Origin: Auxenochlorella pyrenoidosa
Taxonomy: Eukaryota > Chlorophyta > Trebouxiophyceae > Chlorellales > Chlorellaceae
DNA: 10,731 nt
NCBI GenBank assembly: GCA_001430745.1
Contig: KQ481938.1
Coordinates: 1 to 10,731 of the forward strand
Reading direction: 5' to 3'
Shown here: positions 1-8,300 of the stretch, in pieces
Numbering within the stretch: position 1 is the first letter of the stretch
How the letters are laid out: every line of letters starts with the position of its first letter
Notes under the pieces: generated by a model
Databases searched by the model: none
The model's input: only the letters and a program-made list of their open reading frames with translations
Told to the model about the DNA's origin: nothing
Made by a program: the position numbers and the translations under genes

Positions 1-200
1 CCTTTGTGTCGATGTTGCCAACCCTCGCCCAGCACCGCGGCAGCCCCTGGCACACGGCCAAGGGTCGCCCCCCACCTTGGTGTCGATGTTGCCGACATTA
101 CACCAGCACCCCGGCAGCCCCTGGCACACCGGAGCAGCTGTTAAGAAGTTAAAAAAGGGTCAAGGGTCGCCCCCCCCACCTTGGTGTCGATGTTGTCAAT
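1..200. repeat. Triplicated exon end and splice donor of the TCD-like gene
   Basis: The plus-strand string gtgtcgatgttg and flanks occur at about 5-16, 79-90 and 183-194. The right copy is the true end of exon 4 (minus strand ..AACATCGACACCAAG, then gtggg). The middle copy (75-133) keeps the same exon end, the same donor and the following gcgaccctt of the intron. The left copy (1-58) matches the middle one over nearly 58 nt, including ggcagcccctggcacac, but has lost the exact AAG|gt junction. The spacings are 74 and 104 nt. Confidence 0.85.
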
Positions 201-1433
201 GGCGTCCAGCACAAAGTCGGGGCTCCCCCCCAGCAGCTGCTCCTCGGCCTCGGGCGTGTACATGGCCACCACCGGCTCCACCCGGGCCTCGGGCACGATG
301 TCTGCTGGGAGGTGGGGTGGGGGGGTGCGGTGGGGTGGGTGGGGGGGGGGTGCGGCCCGGGGACAGGTGTTGCAGGGCGGAGCTGTGGAACTAGCTGCCC
401 CTTTATTTTTTTGGAGGGCGCACGCGCTGCCTGCTCCCCTTGCCTGGCGCATGGCACGCCCGCCAGCAGCGTCGCTTGAACTGGAGAAACCAGGGCACGC
501 GCGTCTGCCCCCCGGCACCAGCTCCCCTCTCTGCACACCGGCAAGCAAGCGACATGCCGGATCCTGCTTGCCTTGGAAGTGCTGCGCGAGGCAGGTGGCC
601 TTTGGAATGCCCACGTCGGCGCGGGTGGCCAGGCAGTGCCGGTTCAGCGAGGACAGCGTGACCTGAACGTGGGGCATGGGGCCAGGGTACTTTGCAGGGG
701 TTGCGTGCCGGCTGCCTGCGGGGCGGCGCGGGCTTCGGTGCCGGCTGCATGAGGTTCTAACCTTGAACCCCCGGCCCTACTGCCACACACGCACATGTGT
801 GAAGGGATTGTGTGCGCTGCACACGTCATGCGGCACGGCGTGGCAAGCCAGACCCAGCCCTCCCACCTGGTCAAAGTCTATCAACCGCAGGCGGCCCACC
901 CCTGACCGCAGCAGCAGGTGCGCCGCATGCGACCCCACGCCCTGCACGGCACGAGGGGAGGCAGGGCAGCCGCTGCGTTGGGCTCGGTCACACGGGCCCT
1001 CACCTCGACGCAAATTGGAATTTACACGCAGCAGAGCGGCCGGATTCAACGGCGGAGCTGCTGCAGCAGGACAGCGACGCCATTCAGCGCCCTTGTCCCG
1101 CCCCTGCCAGCTCACCCCGAGCCCCACCACCACGACAAAGGCGCCGCCGATGCGCCGCTGCGCTTCCAGCCCAAAGAACTGGACGTTGCGCGTCAGCTGC
1201 TCCTCCAAGATCTCATCTTGGTCGAAATTAGCCATGCTGAAGGCTGGCGAGCTGCTTCCGTTGTGTGCAGCGGCAGGCGTTGGCGGCGGCGGCGCCGCCC
1301 CCTGCCCGCCAGCGGCTGCCGCGTGGTCTGCTGCCGTGTTCTGCGATCGGGCGGCCCGGGTGTACAGCAGGGCAACGCCCAGGCCCACAGCAGCGCCTGC
1401 AGCAAAAGCTGCCGCCGCATGTCGAGGCTCCAT
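180..1433 (-). CDS. TCD: tRNA threonylcarbamoyladenosine dehydratase (TcdA/TCD-like, ThiF/E1 fold), 5' part
   Basis: Known role of the family: ATP-dependent cyclisation of t6A37 to ct6A37 in tRNA. Model: exons 1433-1116, 941-867, 662-572 and 301-180, all phase-consistent, giving 202 residues; the rest lies beyond the left edge. Seen: a nucleotide-binding loop VVVVGLGGVGS (about residues 100-110, split exactly by intron 1), then LIDFDQV, LNRH with the E1-type arginine, DVGIPKATC with the conserved lysine, and FVLDAIDNIDTK. Order and spacing match TcdA rather than ubiquitin E1 or MoeB. Residues 6-24 are hydrophobic and Ala/Gly-rich, followed by TRAAR, which looks like a signal anchor; yeast Tcd1/Tcd2 sit in the mitochondrial outer membrane. 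A Pro/Ala-rich linker follows. The start is the first Met. Met67, just before the conserved domain, could give a soluble form. Introns are 174, 204 and 270 nt; the third uses a GC donor. The gene is head-to-head with the methyltransferase gene. Confidence 0.88.
302..571 (-). other. GC-AG intron in the TCD-like gene
   Basis: The exon ends CACTTCCAAG and the intron begins gcaagcagg, which fits the consensus of GC donors (AG|GCAAG). The acceptor is cccagcag before ACATCGTGCC. Joining restores HFQ-DIVPEARV in the conserved ThiF frame. I see no GT donor that gives the same protein. The pyrimidine tract near the acceptor (plus-strand G runs at 307-357) is unusually long and almost pure C on the coding strand. 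Confidence 0.75.
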
Positions 1434-1603
1434 GCCGGCCCTGCTCGCTCACAGAGCCTTGTGGAGTGCTGCTAGGGCAATGCATATGCTTGCATGAGCT
1501 GAAGGCGCCTGCTTTGGTTGCAAGCATCAGGGCGCGCGCAGCACGGCACTCTTGTGGCTCGGCTTCGCTTGCACGCATAATCGATGCGCGGATCGCCGCT
1601 TGG
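1434..1603. promoter_or_regulatory. Putative bidirectional promoter between two tRNA-modification genes
   Basis: Only 170 bp separate the start codons of the minus-strand TCD-like gene and the plus-strand Trm11-like gene, so both promoters and 5' UTRs must fit here or overlap coding sequence. I see no clear TATA box. The stretch holds the palindrome gcatatgc at 1482-1489 and three TTGCA cores, in gcttgcat (1488-1495), ttgcaagcat (about 1518-1527) and gcttgcacgcat (about 1567-1578). These could be transcription-factor sites, but that is a guess. Being the regulatory region is inferred from geometry alone. Confidence 0.55.
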
Positions 1604-4600
1604 ATGACGGCTTACGATGTCGACATGGCCGCCCGGTATGCGCTTTTGTTCGTTTGGGCGCCGAGCCGCCTAGTCAGGGAGCTGCGAGCCTTCTGCCTGC
1701 CGGAGCTGGAGCAGCAGTGGACAGCGACCACTTTCGATCTTCCAGACGATGCGCCGCCAGCCAGAGACGTGCCGCCGTCAGCCCTGCCGCCACTGGCGGC
1801 AGAAGCCCTGGGCAACAGCGGCGGCCTTGCTGCCCGTTTGGCTTGCCCCCGAGACCAGCAAGCCGAGATTCTGCCGCGCTTGCTGGCAGCAGCGCAGCAG
1901 TGCACGCTGCTCACCGCAGCCGTGCAGCCGCTGGCGGTCGCAGCCACGCTCAAAGCGGCAGTGACTGCTGCACAGCAGCAGCTGCCACCAGGCGAAGCCG
2001 CATCCCACCCCCTGCGGGTGCTGGCAGCCGGCTTCACATCAGCGCGAGCGCCTGCCGAGCGCTTTCTGCGGCACCAGCTGCAGCAGCTGGGGCTGGGCGG
2101 TGCACCCATGCCGGGCAAGCCGCTGCTGTGGTGCATACAGCGGCTCGCCAGCAAGCAGACAACAGCACGCTCAGGGGTGCACCCCGCAGCGGCAGCTGCA
2201 GAGCAGCAGCAGCAGCCGGAGCAGGAGGAGGAGGAGGGGCAGGAGCAGCAGCAGCAGGAGGAGGAGGAGGCAGGGGTAGAGTACGTTATAGCGCTCCAGC
2301 TGGCAGCAGGGCGGCCGCCGCCGGCCTTGCGGCGGCTTGGCCCCACCGCCATGCTGCCCGAGCTGGCAGGCCTAAGCGCCAGCCTCGCGGCGGTTACCCA
2401 ACGCGATGTCGTGCTCGACCCCTTTTGCGGCAGCGGCAGCCTGCTGGCGGCTGCGCTGCAGCGTGGGGCGGCGCTTGCGGTTGGGTCAGACATAGATGAC
2501 ACACACTTCGGTGGGCGGCCTGCCGGCAGCAGTGGCAGCACTGGCTGGGAGGGCGGTGGGAGCGGCGGCAGCAGCGCCAGCGCCGGCGGCGTGTGGGCTG
2601 GCCTGCCAGGCAGCTGTGCCTTGATGAAGGCGAATGCTGCAGAGCTGCACCGCCTGCTGCCAGCTGCCAGCATAGATGTTATCCTGACAGACCTTCCCTA
2701 TGGCTACCGCACAGCAGTGGGAGTTAGCCAGGCGGCCCCCGGGAGCGCCGGCAGTGGCAGCGCCGTGGACGGCAGCGCGGCGCCGGGTGCGGCGACGGCG
2801 GCGGCGCCAGCAGCAGATGCTGATGGCGACTGGCGGCAGCTGCTGCAAGTGCTGCTGCAACTGGCAGCGCATGTCCTCGTGCCCAGTGGTCGGCTGCTGG
2901 TGTGGCTGCCTTGCCAGGCGCCGGGCAGCCTGCAGCAGCAGCAGCAGCAGGAGCTGGGAGGGGCGGGAGCAGCGCAGGGCCTATGCCTGCTGCACTTCCT
3001 GCCCGAGAGCAGGCAGAGCGGCTACCCACGTGCCGCGGCGCTGTTCCGCAGGCAGGCTGCAGGCAGTCCAGGGGCAGCTAGCGGACCCGAGGGCAGGCAG
3101 GCAGCGCTTGATGCTGCCCTGCAGGCGGCCGAGGCTGGCGGTGTCCCTGTGCACCGCCCAGCCAGGCAGGCAGCGGGGCAGGCAGAGGGGCAGGCAGCGG
3201 AGGACACCTCGACAGCATCGCACGGAAGCTTGCATGCAGCAGGCATGGGCGCTGAGCCTGGTGCCGCGTCGCAGCGGCGGGGCTTGAAGTACAAGCAGGC
3301 TCGGGCGCAGGCCTCTGGGACCGCCATTGACGTGTGGAGGTGGGTGCTGCTCTCCGGCGGCGCAGAGCGCTGCTTGCCTGCCTGCCAGTGCCTGCGCCCT
3401 CGCCTGCCTCCTCCAGTGCCTCCATAATCGCTCACATGCCCTGCTCTGCTGTGGCCAGCGCCTTCTCGGCCTGTTTGCCGAGCAAAGGCCATGTTGGTGC
3501 CTCCGTGACCAACGAAGGCCTAGCTCTTGACGTTGCCCTTGGCCTTCCCAGCTGGCTCTTACCCATTGGCCTCCCTGGGCTACGGTGCCTATGCAAAGCC
3601 GGCTGGCTGGGAGATGTGGCCGGCGCCTGCTCAGCCTGCATGCCGAGCAAAGGCCATAGTGGTGCCTCCCTCTGCTACCGCCCCTGCAGAGCTGCCTGGC
3701 TGGGAGATGTGGCAGCGGTGCGAGAGTACGCGGCAGCAGGCGGTGACATCGATGCGCGCGACCGCAAGCAGCAGACCCCGCTGCAGTTTGCGGCAGGTGG
3801 GTGCTGGGTCGTCGGGTGAGAAGAGTGCCTGGTGGCGTCTGAAACACCAGGCTTGGAGGACCGTGGAGGTGCTTGCAGCGGGTGGGATGCTTCCTTCGGA
3901 CGAACCAGCGGGGCGGACGCCCAGGGAGAGGCTTGCTCGTGGCCGAGCGCCCGCCTGCTTCTCTTCGCCCAGCAGCCCACCCCCTTTTCACGCCCCCAGC
4001 TCCACACCCACCCCACACCACACCACGCCACCCACCCACCAACCCCCAACACACGCTTTCTCCTGCCTCCGGCAGGGTATGGCCGCGAGGCGGTGGTGCA
4101 GCTGTTGGTCGAGCTGGGTGCTGACGTGGGTGCTGCAGCAGATGCCAGCGGCATGGCGGCCCTGCACCGCGCCGCGGCGCGCAGCCACGCCGGCGTGCTG
4201 CGCCGCCTGCTGGCCGTGGGGGCAGACCCCTGGCAGCGCTCGGCGGCGGGGCAGGCGCCGCTCATGTATGCCTCGCAGTTTGGCCACGAGGAGGCGGTGG
4301 CGGCGCTGCTGCAACACCTGGAAGGCTGCAATGCGCCCGGGGCAGGAGCAGCCCACGAGCCGGCCTTGGGTGCAAGTGAGGCAGACATGGAGCAGGGGCG
4401 GCTGCAGGCGGGGCAGGCAGCAGGGGCCGCAGGCAGCGCCGGCACCGCCGCAGCAGGGGCACCAGCGGGGGCGGCAGCGGGGGAAGGAGGCGCGAGCGGC
4501 AGCGCCCTGGCGCGTCACCTGGCGCTGACAGACGGGGCGGGGCTGACTGCTCTGCACCTGGCGGCGCAGTGGGGCATGGCGGGCGTGGCGGAACAGCTCC

Positions 4601-5067
4601 TTGCTGCCGGCCTCGGTGAGCTTGCTTGTGTATGGAGTGGGTCTAACGGTCAACGGAGCTTGCGACACAGCAGGCCAGAGTCACCTGCGCTGGTGCGGGA
4701 TGCACCCAGCATGCTGCAACGGCCGCAACTGCTCCAAAGCCGGGCCCAGCTGCGGCGGCCCCGCCTGGACTGACCATTTTCGGGGGGCAGGTTCATGCAT
4801 GGCCGGCACTCCAAACGTCCACCACCGTGGCCTATCCCCTTTCCTGCAGACCCAAACCAGCGCTCAGCATGCGAGCGCGGGCTGACGCCCGCCCACCTGG
4901 CGGCGCGCTGGGGCCATCCAGCAGTGCTGCGCGTGCTGCAGCGGCATGGCGGGGACCTGGGAGCGCGCTGCAGCGGTTTAGGGTGGACGCCGCTGCAGGA
5001 GGCAGAGGAGTGGCGGCGGGGCAGCTGCGCGGCGCTGTTGCGGGGCGACGGCCTGGCAGAGGAGTGA
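1604..5067 (+). CDS. TRM11: Trm11-like tRNA (guanine-N2) methyltransferase fused to C-terminal ankyrin repeats
   Basis: Model: exons 1604-3339, 3690-3796, 4076-4615 and 4850-5067; 2601 nt, 866 residues; intron phases 2, 1, 1. Known role of Trm11: SAM-dependent m2G10 formation in tRNA, with partner Trm112. Seen: an N-terminal ARYALLFVW segment resembling Trm11 N-termini; PTAMLPELAGLSASLA, matching the family stretch before the SAM site; SAM motif DPFCGSG at 272-278; acidic SDID at 295-298; catalytic-loop TDLPYG at 362-367 (family DPPYG, so P to L); GRLLVWLP later in the Rossmann fold. Insertions: Glu/Gln-rich at about 200-224 and a Gly/Ser loop at about 300-333. Residues 580-866 carry about six ankyrin repeats, with a roughly 66-residue Ala/Gly linker at about 697-763. 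Without the first splice, the frame stops at 3427 and the ankyrin part becomes a separate gene. Start 1604 places the conserved segment next to the N-terminus; Met8 is an alternative. Confidence 0.72.
2197..2278 (+). repeat. CAG/GAG low-complexity run inside the methyltransferase
   Basis: Interrupted CAG and GAG triplets encode alternating glutamine and glutamate runs between the N-terminal domain and the SAM-binding domain. A second CAG run lies at about 2933-2951. The frame stays open, so these are in-frame loop expansions typical of GC-rich algal proteins. Confidence 0.85.
3340..3689 (+). other. Inferred intron joining methyltransferase to ankyrin domain
   Basis: Donor GAG|gtgggtgctg at 3340 and acceptor cccctgcag ending at 3689. 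The joined codon is AG+A (Arg), giving AIDVWR-AAWLGDVAAV. The donor shares its first ten bases with the intron donors at 3797 and 7129. Without this intron the reading frame ends at 3427, and an ankyrin gene would have to start within a few bases of it, with no room for a promoter or poly(A) site. Confidence 0.7.
3451..3713 (+). repeat. Imperfect nested repeats around the intron/ankyrin boundary
   Basis: A 54-nt block at 3451-3504 recurs at 3616-3669 with about seven mismatches (period 165 nt). A second block, tacggtgcc..ctggctgggagatgtggc at 3581-3620, recurs at 3676-3713 with a small gap and covers the real acceptor and first ankyrin codons. The acceptor region of this intron thus appears to have been duplicated. 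Both periods keep the reading frame, which makes the intron look coding. Confidence 0.8.
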
Positions 5068-5318
5068 TTGCCATTGCACGGTCATTTCATTTAACTCAGA
5101 TGCGCATTCTTGTTGCACAGTGCAATTCAAGGGCTTCATCCCTCCCACCCACTTGTTCAAAATGCGGGGTCTGTCAACGCCTGATCACACGCTTAGCGCG
5201 CCCTCAGCGTGCACAGTGGCCACTAGTGGTAGCCTCACCTCTCAGCGCCTCTCAGCAATGTGCATGCGCAGTTTGATCACTCGCAAAGCAAGCCCCGGGT
5301 GCACAGCCCTCCTCCCAG
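5068..5318 (+). promoter_or_regulatory. Intergenic: 3' end of the fusion gene and promoter of the next gene
   Basis: I find no coding signal in this 251-nt stretch and no TGTAA poly(A) signal on the plus strand. It contains a perfect 13-nt palindrome, ttgcacagtgcaa, at 5113-5125. It is less GC-rich than the coding sequence. Containing a terminator and a promoter is inferred from position. Confidence 0.4.
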
Positions 5319-8300
5319 ATGCCGACCAGGAAAAAGAGGGCGGCTTCGGCGCCGCCGCTGCAGCTGACCGTGTCCTCCAGTCGCGAGGATGAGGAGGCCT
5401 GGCTGCAGTCCAAGCTGCCAACAGATCTCGCGCGTGGCGTGAGTGCGGTGGACGTGGGGTCGTCCAGTCGAACGCTTGAAACTTTGAACTCAGACGAATT
5501 TAGGCTTGCGCGGAGCTGTCGGCTTCCAGTATTAGGCAGCCTGGGATGGCGATCGCAGTGCTTCCAAGGGCCTGCTGCGGCCAGCTGACGCCGCCGCCAC
5601 CCCGCCGACGCCACTCCTCCGCACTACCGCCTGCAGCTGATAGACACCTGGCGCTCCAAGGGAGAGTGGTTTGATGGCGCCATGATGCTTGATTCTGACG
5701 AGCAGCTGCTGCGCGACACAGGCTGCAGCATCACCGTGGCCCGCAAGATCCTGCACCTGCTGACGGCAGAGCGGCAGCAGCAGGTCAGCTGGGTGCAACC
5801 CAGAGCCTAGTCCCTAGAACAATCGCAGAGTTTCATGATCGCAGGTCTTGCTGCTGATTCAATTGTCTGGGGCTTTCGATGAGAAACCCACTCTATTTTT
5901 GTTGCTGGCCTGTAGGCACAGAACGAGGATGCCCTGATGGCGCCGGCAGGGCCGGCAGAGGGCGACTCGGCAGAGGAGACCCGAGCAGATGTGGAAGAGG
6001 GAGACGAGGCGGCGGCTGCGCAGCCCGAGACGTTGCGCCAGCAGCAGCAGGGGCGGCACGGCCCGGTGCACGGCGCCAGCAGGCGCAAGGCGTCGCTGCC
6101 GCCTGCAGATGCCGAGGCGGCGGCGGAGGATGCAGAAGAGGAGCCAGCGGACGCTGCAGCGCTGGAAGACCACGCCATGCCGCTGTCTGCCGGCAGGCCC
6201 ACTCGCCGGTCCAGCCGACGCCTCAGCCAGCGCAGGCAGCAGCAGCAGCAGCGGCAGCAGCAGCAGATCGACGCCGATGAGGAGGAGGATGAGCAAGAGG
6301 AGGACGGCGGCAGCCTGCCCACCAGGCCTGCACGCAGGGGCCGCTGGCAGCAGCAGAAAGCTTGCAGCGAGGATGAGCAGGGGGAGCAGGAAGAGGGGGC
6401 AATAGCTTCGCCCTTGGAGGCAGAGCAGGCTGAGGAGGTAGAGACGGCGGATGGTGTCGAGGCGCCCGAGCCCCCGGGGCGCCGCCGCGGCCGCCAGTCC
6501 CGCATCTCGGCCATCCACACCCGCGTGCTGCAGCGCCCTGCGCAGCTGCACGCGGCGGAGCAGCACCCGCAGTTGCCACGGCAGCAGCAGGCGCAGGACC
6601 AGCCAAATGAGCAGCCGGAGGATGCGCAGGAGCGGCTGCTGCCTGCCGAGCTGACTGGGCTGCCGGTGCTAGAGGACCTGGGCCCAGAGGCACGCAAGTG
6701 AGGCTCTCCTGCTGAGCCTGCTGCACCGCCGCCTCTCTGCCTGCTATCCTGTCAGTGTTTCGTTGCACAGCCTGCTCTGGGAGGCCCTCCCGGCTGCAGA
6801 CTGGCCGGTCCATGTGCCTGTGCTCGTTTGTTGCATACCCGCATGCGCCACAACCGTTACGCCTCGTGGCCAGTGCCGGGGCCGCGTTGCCAGAGCAACC
6901 TTGGTCACTCTGCATCGCCACATACCCGTGCCTTCCTGTGTGCCGCCGACGACACTGCCCCTTCTGCCCGCCGGCCTGCCTGCCATGTTGTCCACGCCGC
7001 CCCTTCTGCCCACCCGCCGGCCTGCCCGTCTCTCTCCACCCCGCAGCCAGCAGTGGCGGTACGACTGGGAGGAGCGCTGCTGGCGGGGCCTGGAGGAGCT
7101 CTTCCTGCACTTCTTCAGCCTGGAGCAGGTGGGTGCTGGGAGCTGGGTGCTGGGTGCTGGGCCGCAGCTTCAAGCCCGTGCAAGCGGCGCTCACCCGCCG
7201 CTTACGTGCCTGGGCACATGCATGCGGGGCTCGCTGCGCCGCCATATTTGCGCGCCCCCCGGCCGCGGCCTCATGGCTGGCCAGATGGCCTGCCTGGCCC
7301 ACCAGCCATCGTTTACCCTCTGCCTGCGGAGCCTGAGGCTCGCCCTGCCTTGCTGCCCGCCCTGCCTTGCCGGTCCCCCCTGCTGCAGCTCAGGAAGGTG
7401 GTGGAGCACCTGGCAGAGGACTGGGCCGAGGAGGCAGAGTACTGCGTGAAAGAGTGCCGCAAGGAGAAAGGCAGCCTGAACAAGTGAGGCGCCGCCCCCA
7501 GCCTGCTCCTGCGCCCGCCCCTGCTGTGTGCGCTGCAACCCTCTTGCCTGCTCCTGCTCCTGCTGCTGCGCCTGGTGTGTGCGCTGCACCCCTGCCTCCG
7601 GCCTGCAGCAGTCGCCACCCAGCACTGCTGTTCACATGCCGGCTGGCTTGCCTGCTCAGACTTTGCCATGCAGCAGCCGTGCTCCTCCATTTTGCAAGTT
7701 CTGGGCGTGGGCTGCAATTTGAGCGAGGTTTAGCACACGATGCCGACCCCAGCCCCCAAGACACCCGCCGCGGTCCTGACCTGCAATCTGAGTGGCTGCA
7801 GGCGCTGGATCCAGCGCAAGCGGTCAGAACTGGTGGTCAAGAAGCTGCTCAATCTGCTGCGCAGGGGCAGCATCGATGGCAAGGGGTCGGATGGAGGTGC
7901 GTCCTGCAGCGCCACCCTGGCCCTTCTGCCCACCAGCCTTCCGCCACCTGCCCGCTGCGTGCGCAGACAAGCGCGGGCAGGCGATCGCTGACGGCGCCGC
8001 CCACCCAGGTCTTCCTCTGCCCACACCGGTGAGCCCCGGTTGAGAAACCCTTGATTCCGTGTACATGTCCTGACTTTGCATCTTGACCATGCTTGTTGAC
8101 TGTGCTACGTTTCGACGGCGCCCAACCCGCCTGCCTTGCAGCATGGGCGGCGCGGGCTAGACGCTCACCACCGGCACGCACGTCATCCTCTGCGAGCCGC
8201 TGCTCAACCCCACTTTGGAGGAGCAGGTGGAGGAGCAGGTGGGACGGGCAGGGGGGGTTGTGGGAGGGGCACTGGGGAGGGAATTGGACTCTTAGTCCAC

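Noticed and set aside
1..200. CRISPR-like or satellite array
   Set aside because: The repeats coincide with an exon end and donor of an intron-containing gene, with unequal spacing and only three copies.
301..358. G-quadruplex regulatory element on the plus strand
   Set aside because: On the coding (minus) strand this is simply the C-rich tract before a splice acceptor; there is no independent evidence for a quadruplex role.
1612..2673. Long minus-strand open frame opposite the methyltransferase
   Set aside because: Serine/cysteine/alanine-rich translation with no family signal; it mirrors GC-rich codons of a well-supported plus-strand gene.
3436..3689. Separate start of an ankyrin gene with repeated CLPSKGHVGAS / CMPSKGHSGAS peptide
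   Set aside because: It starts only 8 nt after the apparent methyltransferase stop, and a phase-matched splice with a shared donor string explains the region better as intron. Kept as a fallback.
2981..4054. 357-codon minus-strand open frame
   Set aside because: Low-complexity translation opposite the methyltransferase exon, its intron and the first ankyrin exon.
5807..6697. 296-codon minus-strand open frame
   Set aside because: Serine/cysteine repeats caused by reading the Gln/Glu-rich plus-strand exon backwards.
6223..7302. 359-codon minus-strand open frame
   Set aside because: Crosses several intron/exon borders of the plus-strand gene and has no recognisable motif, only Ala/Pro/Arg-rich composition.
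7967..8008. DKRGQAIADG as the SNF2 stretch preceding motif V
   Set aside because: It resembles the family at low level and sits in the right place, but it is one base out of frame with the following VFLCPHR, so the match may be chance. Not used as firm evidence.
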